Source: CAIJXV01 sp964497135
GTDB lineage: Bacteria > Verrucomicrobiota > Kiritimatiellia > CAIKKV01 > CAIJXV01
Length of the DNA: 7,744 bases
Assembly: GCA_964497135.1 (NCBI GenBank)
Contig: CAZCDO010000186.1
Location: 1 to 7,744, forward strand
Reading direction: 5' to 3'
The notes beneath the pieces were generated by a model. It had not been told where the DNA came from. It did no database searches and saw only the letters and a list, made by a program, of their open reading frames with translations. Position 1 is the stretch's first letter, and the number at the start of each line of letters is the position of its first letter. A program made the position numbers and the translations under genes. Of this stretch, positions 6,525 to 7,744 are shown piece by piece.

Positions 6525-6552
6525 TTGTTTTTGACGGGTCAAAGCCTACGAT
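6525..6552 (+). promoter_or_regulatory. Candidate promoter with embedded dyad before the NfeD/flotillin operon
   Basis: TTGTTT (6525-6530), a 16-base spacer and TACGAT (6547-6552) form a weak sigma70-like match. The spacer region overlaps an inverted repeat TTTGAC-GG-GTCAAA (6530-6543), a possible operator. The stretch GGTCAAA (6537-6543) also resembles the -10 of RpoE-type ECF promoters, but no good -35 is at the right distance. An AT-only stem AAAAAC (6516-6521) with GTTTTT (6527-6532) follows the protease stop and is too weak to call a terminator. Confidence 0.33.
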
Positions 6553-6569
6553 AGGGCCGGTGGTTTTGC

Positions 6570-6575
6570 AGGAGG
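6570..6575 (+). promoter_or_regulatory. Strong RBS fixing the NfeD-like start
   Basis: A perfect AGGAGG lies 8 bases before the ATG at 6584. The open frame extends upstream to 6134 inside the protease gene, but this RBS, and the fact that the predicted membrane protein begins just after it, select 6584 as the start. Confidence 0.85.
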
Positions 6576-6583
6576 ACATAAAC

Positions 6584-7222
6584 ATGACAGGTGCGTTTGC
6601 CGGTTGGTGGGAAGGCTTGACGGTTTTGAACCGGTGTTTTTATGCGGTGGCCATTTTTTTCGGAGTGATTTTTCTCTGGCAATTGGCCTCTTCGATTTTG
6701 GGGATTGGGGGGGGCGATGAAAGTCCGGACTCCACGGTGGATGCGATGGGGGAACATCATGTTCCGGCGGATGCCCATGAAACCCTGACGGCTTTCAAGC
6801 TGATGAGCGTGCGTTCGATCCTGGCGTTTTTTACCCTGTTTTTCTGGGCCGGTTCGCTGTATCTCGACAATGGCGTGCCGCTGACCCCGGCGATGGGGTG
6901 GTCCCTGGTGTGGGGGGGCGCGGCGTTGGTGATCGTTTCGGTGATCATGAATGGGATGAAGCGGATGCAGGAAACCGGGAATGTGACCGCCCAGTCTTCG
7001 GTGGGGAATTCCGGGATGATCTGTTTGGATATTCCCGCCGGCGGCCAGGGCGAGGTCCGCGTGATGTGTCGTGAAATGATGATGCATCTCAAGGCGCGGG
7101 AAGCGAACGGCCAAACCGTCAAAGCGGGGACGCCGGTGACGGTCGTCCGGGTGCTCGAGCCGACCGTGGTGGAAGTCCGGGCGAAAAATGTGGGTGAAAC
7201 AAGTCCAGCGGGTGGAGGTTGA
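6584..7222 (+). CDS. NfeD-like membrane protein, flotillin partner
   Basis: A 212-residue inner-membrane protein, likely the partner of the flotillin encoded next, like Bacillus YuaF with YuaG. Three hydrophobic segments are visible at about 17-40 (FYAVAIFFGVIFLW), 77-93 (SILAFFTLFFWAG) and 104-123 (WSLVWGGAALVIVSV), separated by an acidic loop around residues 44-68. Residues about 140-202 fit the small OB-fold beta-barrel of NfeD proteins: a GQGEVRV strand, an MHLKAREANG turn, VKAGTPVTVV and TVVEVRAKN. There is no ClpP-like protease part, so this is the short, non-catalytic form. The stop codon ends one base before the flotillin ATG, indicating a translationally coupled operon. The NfeD call rests on pattern plus context; sequence similarity was not searched. 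Confidence 0.8.
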   Translation: MTGAFAGWWEGLTVLNRCFYAVAIFFGVIFLWQLASSILGIGGGDESPDSTVDAMGEHHVPADAHETLTAFKLMSVRSILAFFTLFFWAGSLYLDNGVPLTPAMGWSLVWGGAALVIVSVIMNGMKRMQETGNVTAQSSVGNSGMICLDIPAGGQGEVRVMCREMMMHLKAREANGQTVKAGTPVTVVRVLEPTVVEVRAKNVGETSPAGGG

Positions 7223-7223
7223 G

Positions 7224-7744
7224 ATGAAGACAATGGCATTGATTCAATTGGCACAGGCGAAAACGAATCCGGACGGGTTGCCGGTGGAAATCATTCTCGG
7301 GTTGTTGCTGGCGGTGCTCTGCATCGTGCTGGTGATGACGTTTGTCCGGCGATATCGCCGTTGTCCTTCCAATAAGATCCTGGTGATTTACGGCAAAACG
7401 GGCAGTGGCGCCGCCAAATGTATCCATGGCGGCGCGGCTTTCGTCTGGCCCCTGTTCCAGTCGTATGACTATCTGGATCTCGAGCCGTTCGTGGTGCCGA
7501 TCGACCTGTCGAACGCGTTGTCGCAGGAGAATATCCGGGTCACGGTGCCGACCTCGGTGACGGCGGCGATTTCAATCGAGAGCGGGATCATGCAAAACGC
7601 GGCCGTGCGGTTGTTGGGCCAGACGGTCCAGCAGATACAGACCCAGGCGCAGGATATCATCATCGGCCAGATGCGCGCAGTGATCGCCACGATGAAGATC
7701 GAGGACATCAACCGGGACCGGCAGGGATTCATGGTCAAGGTGAA
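7224..7744 (+). CDS. floT: Flotillin (SPFH domain protein), 3' end beyond window
   Basis: The first 173 residues of a flotillin, a membrane scaffold that oligomerises into functional membrane microdomains. The ATG at 7224 follows GGAGG (7214-7218) at 5 bases, within the end of the NfeD-like gene; an internal Met4 lacks such spacing. One N-terminal membrane segment (about 21-41) is followed by the basic run RRYRR. The SPFH domain then begins: NKILVIYG, KCIHGGAAFVWPLFQ, PIDLSNALSQENIRVTVP and VRLLGQTVQQIQ, then GQMRAVIATMKIEDINRDR, which corresponds to the FloT/YuaG pattern of a G-x-x-R-x-I-x-x-M segment with E-x-I and R downstream. The Glu/Ala-rich coiled coil typical of the family lies outside the window. 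The symbol is by family resemblance. Confidence 0.9.
   Translation, partial: MKTMALIQLAQAKTNPDGLPVEIILGLLLAVLCIVLVMTFVRRYRRCPSNKILVIYGKTGSGAAKCIHGGAAFVWPLFQSYDYLDLEPFVVPIDLSNALSQENIRVTVPTSVTAAISIESGIMQNAAVRLLGQTVQQIQTQAQDIIIGQMRAVIATMKIEDINRDRQGFMVKV

Noticed and set aside
6516..6532. Intrinsic terminator after the protease gene
   Set aside because: The stem AAAAAC/GTTTTT is almost all A-T and too weak; the T run is part of the stem itself.
6134..6583. Upstream extension of the NfeD-like frame into the protease gene
   Set aside because: The sense protease frame is well supported there, and a perfect AGGAGG selects the ATG at 6584.

Overview
The window reads as accessory or intergenic-rich chromosome from a Gram-negative, moderately GC-rich bacterium. 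It is probably a member of the PVC group (Kiritimatiellota, Verrucomicrobiota or Lentisphaerota), and the run of exactly 100 N suggests a metagenome-assembled or draft scaffold. The taxonomic guess rests on three things: a very large glycosidase-like lipoprotein, a 46-residue FG-GAP/VCBS-type repeat ending in a QWGW motif and KPV/GDYDGDG, and an NfeD/flotillin pair. It is inference, not proof. All four supported genes lie on the + strand.

Layout. Bases 1-566 hold no gene. They contain two tandem copies (273-bp offset) of an unusual structured element. The first copy can be folded by eye into a closed multi-stem structure with a four-way junction; the second is 172/178 identical over its first 178 bases but has lost its 3' third. 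A promoter and RBS follow, then a 1072-residue lipoprotein (567-3785) with a carbohydrate-binding-like front end, a GH42-like barrel and a trimerisation/GATase-like domain. Bases 3786-4304 are intergenic, with a hairpin just after the stop, a perfect 22-bp palindrome, GC-rich inverted repeats and a candidate promoter. The next gene (4305-6512, broken by the N run) encodes a secreted lysyl-endopeptidase-type serine protease with a tail of FG-GAP-like repeats. Finally a membrane NfeD-like protein (6584-7222) and a flotillin truncated by the window end (from 7224) form a tightly coupled operon.

How they work together. The NfeD-like protein and flotillin almost certainly act together at the membrane, as YuaF/YuaG (FloT) do in Bacillus. 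The lipoprotein and the protease are both exported and fit a lifestyle of degrading extracellular polysaccharide and protein, but nothing in the sequence ties them into one pathway or one transcript. The most novel element is the tandem structured repeat at the start; its function is unknown.
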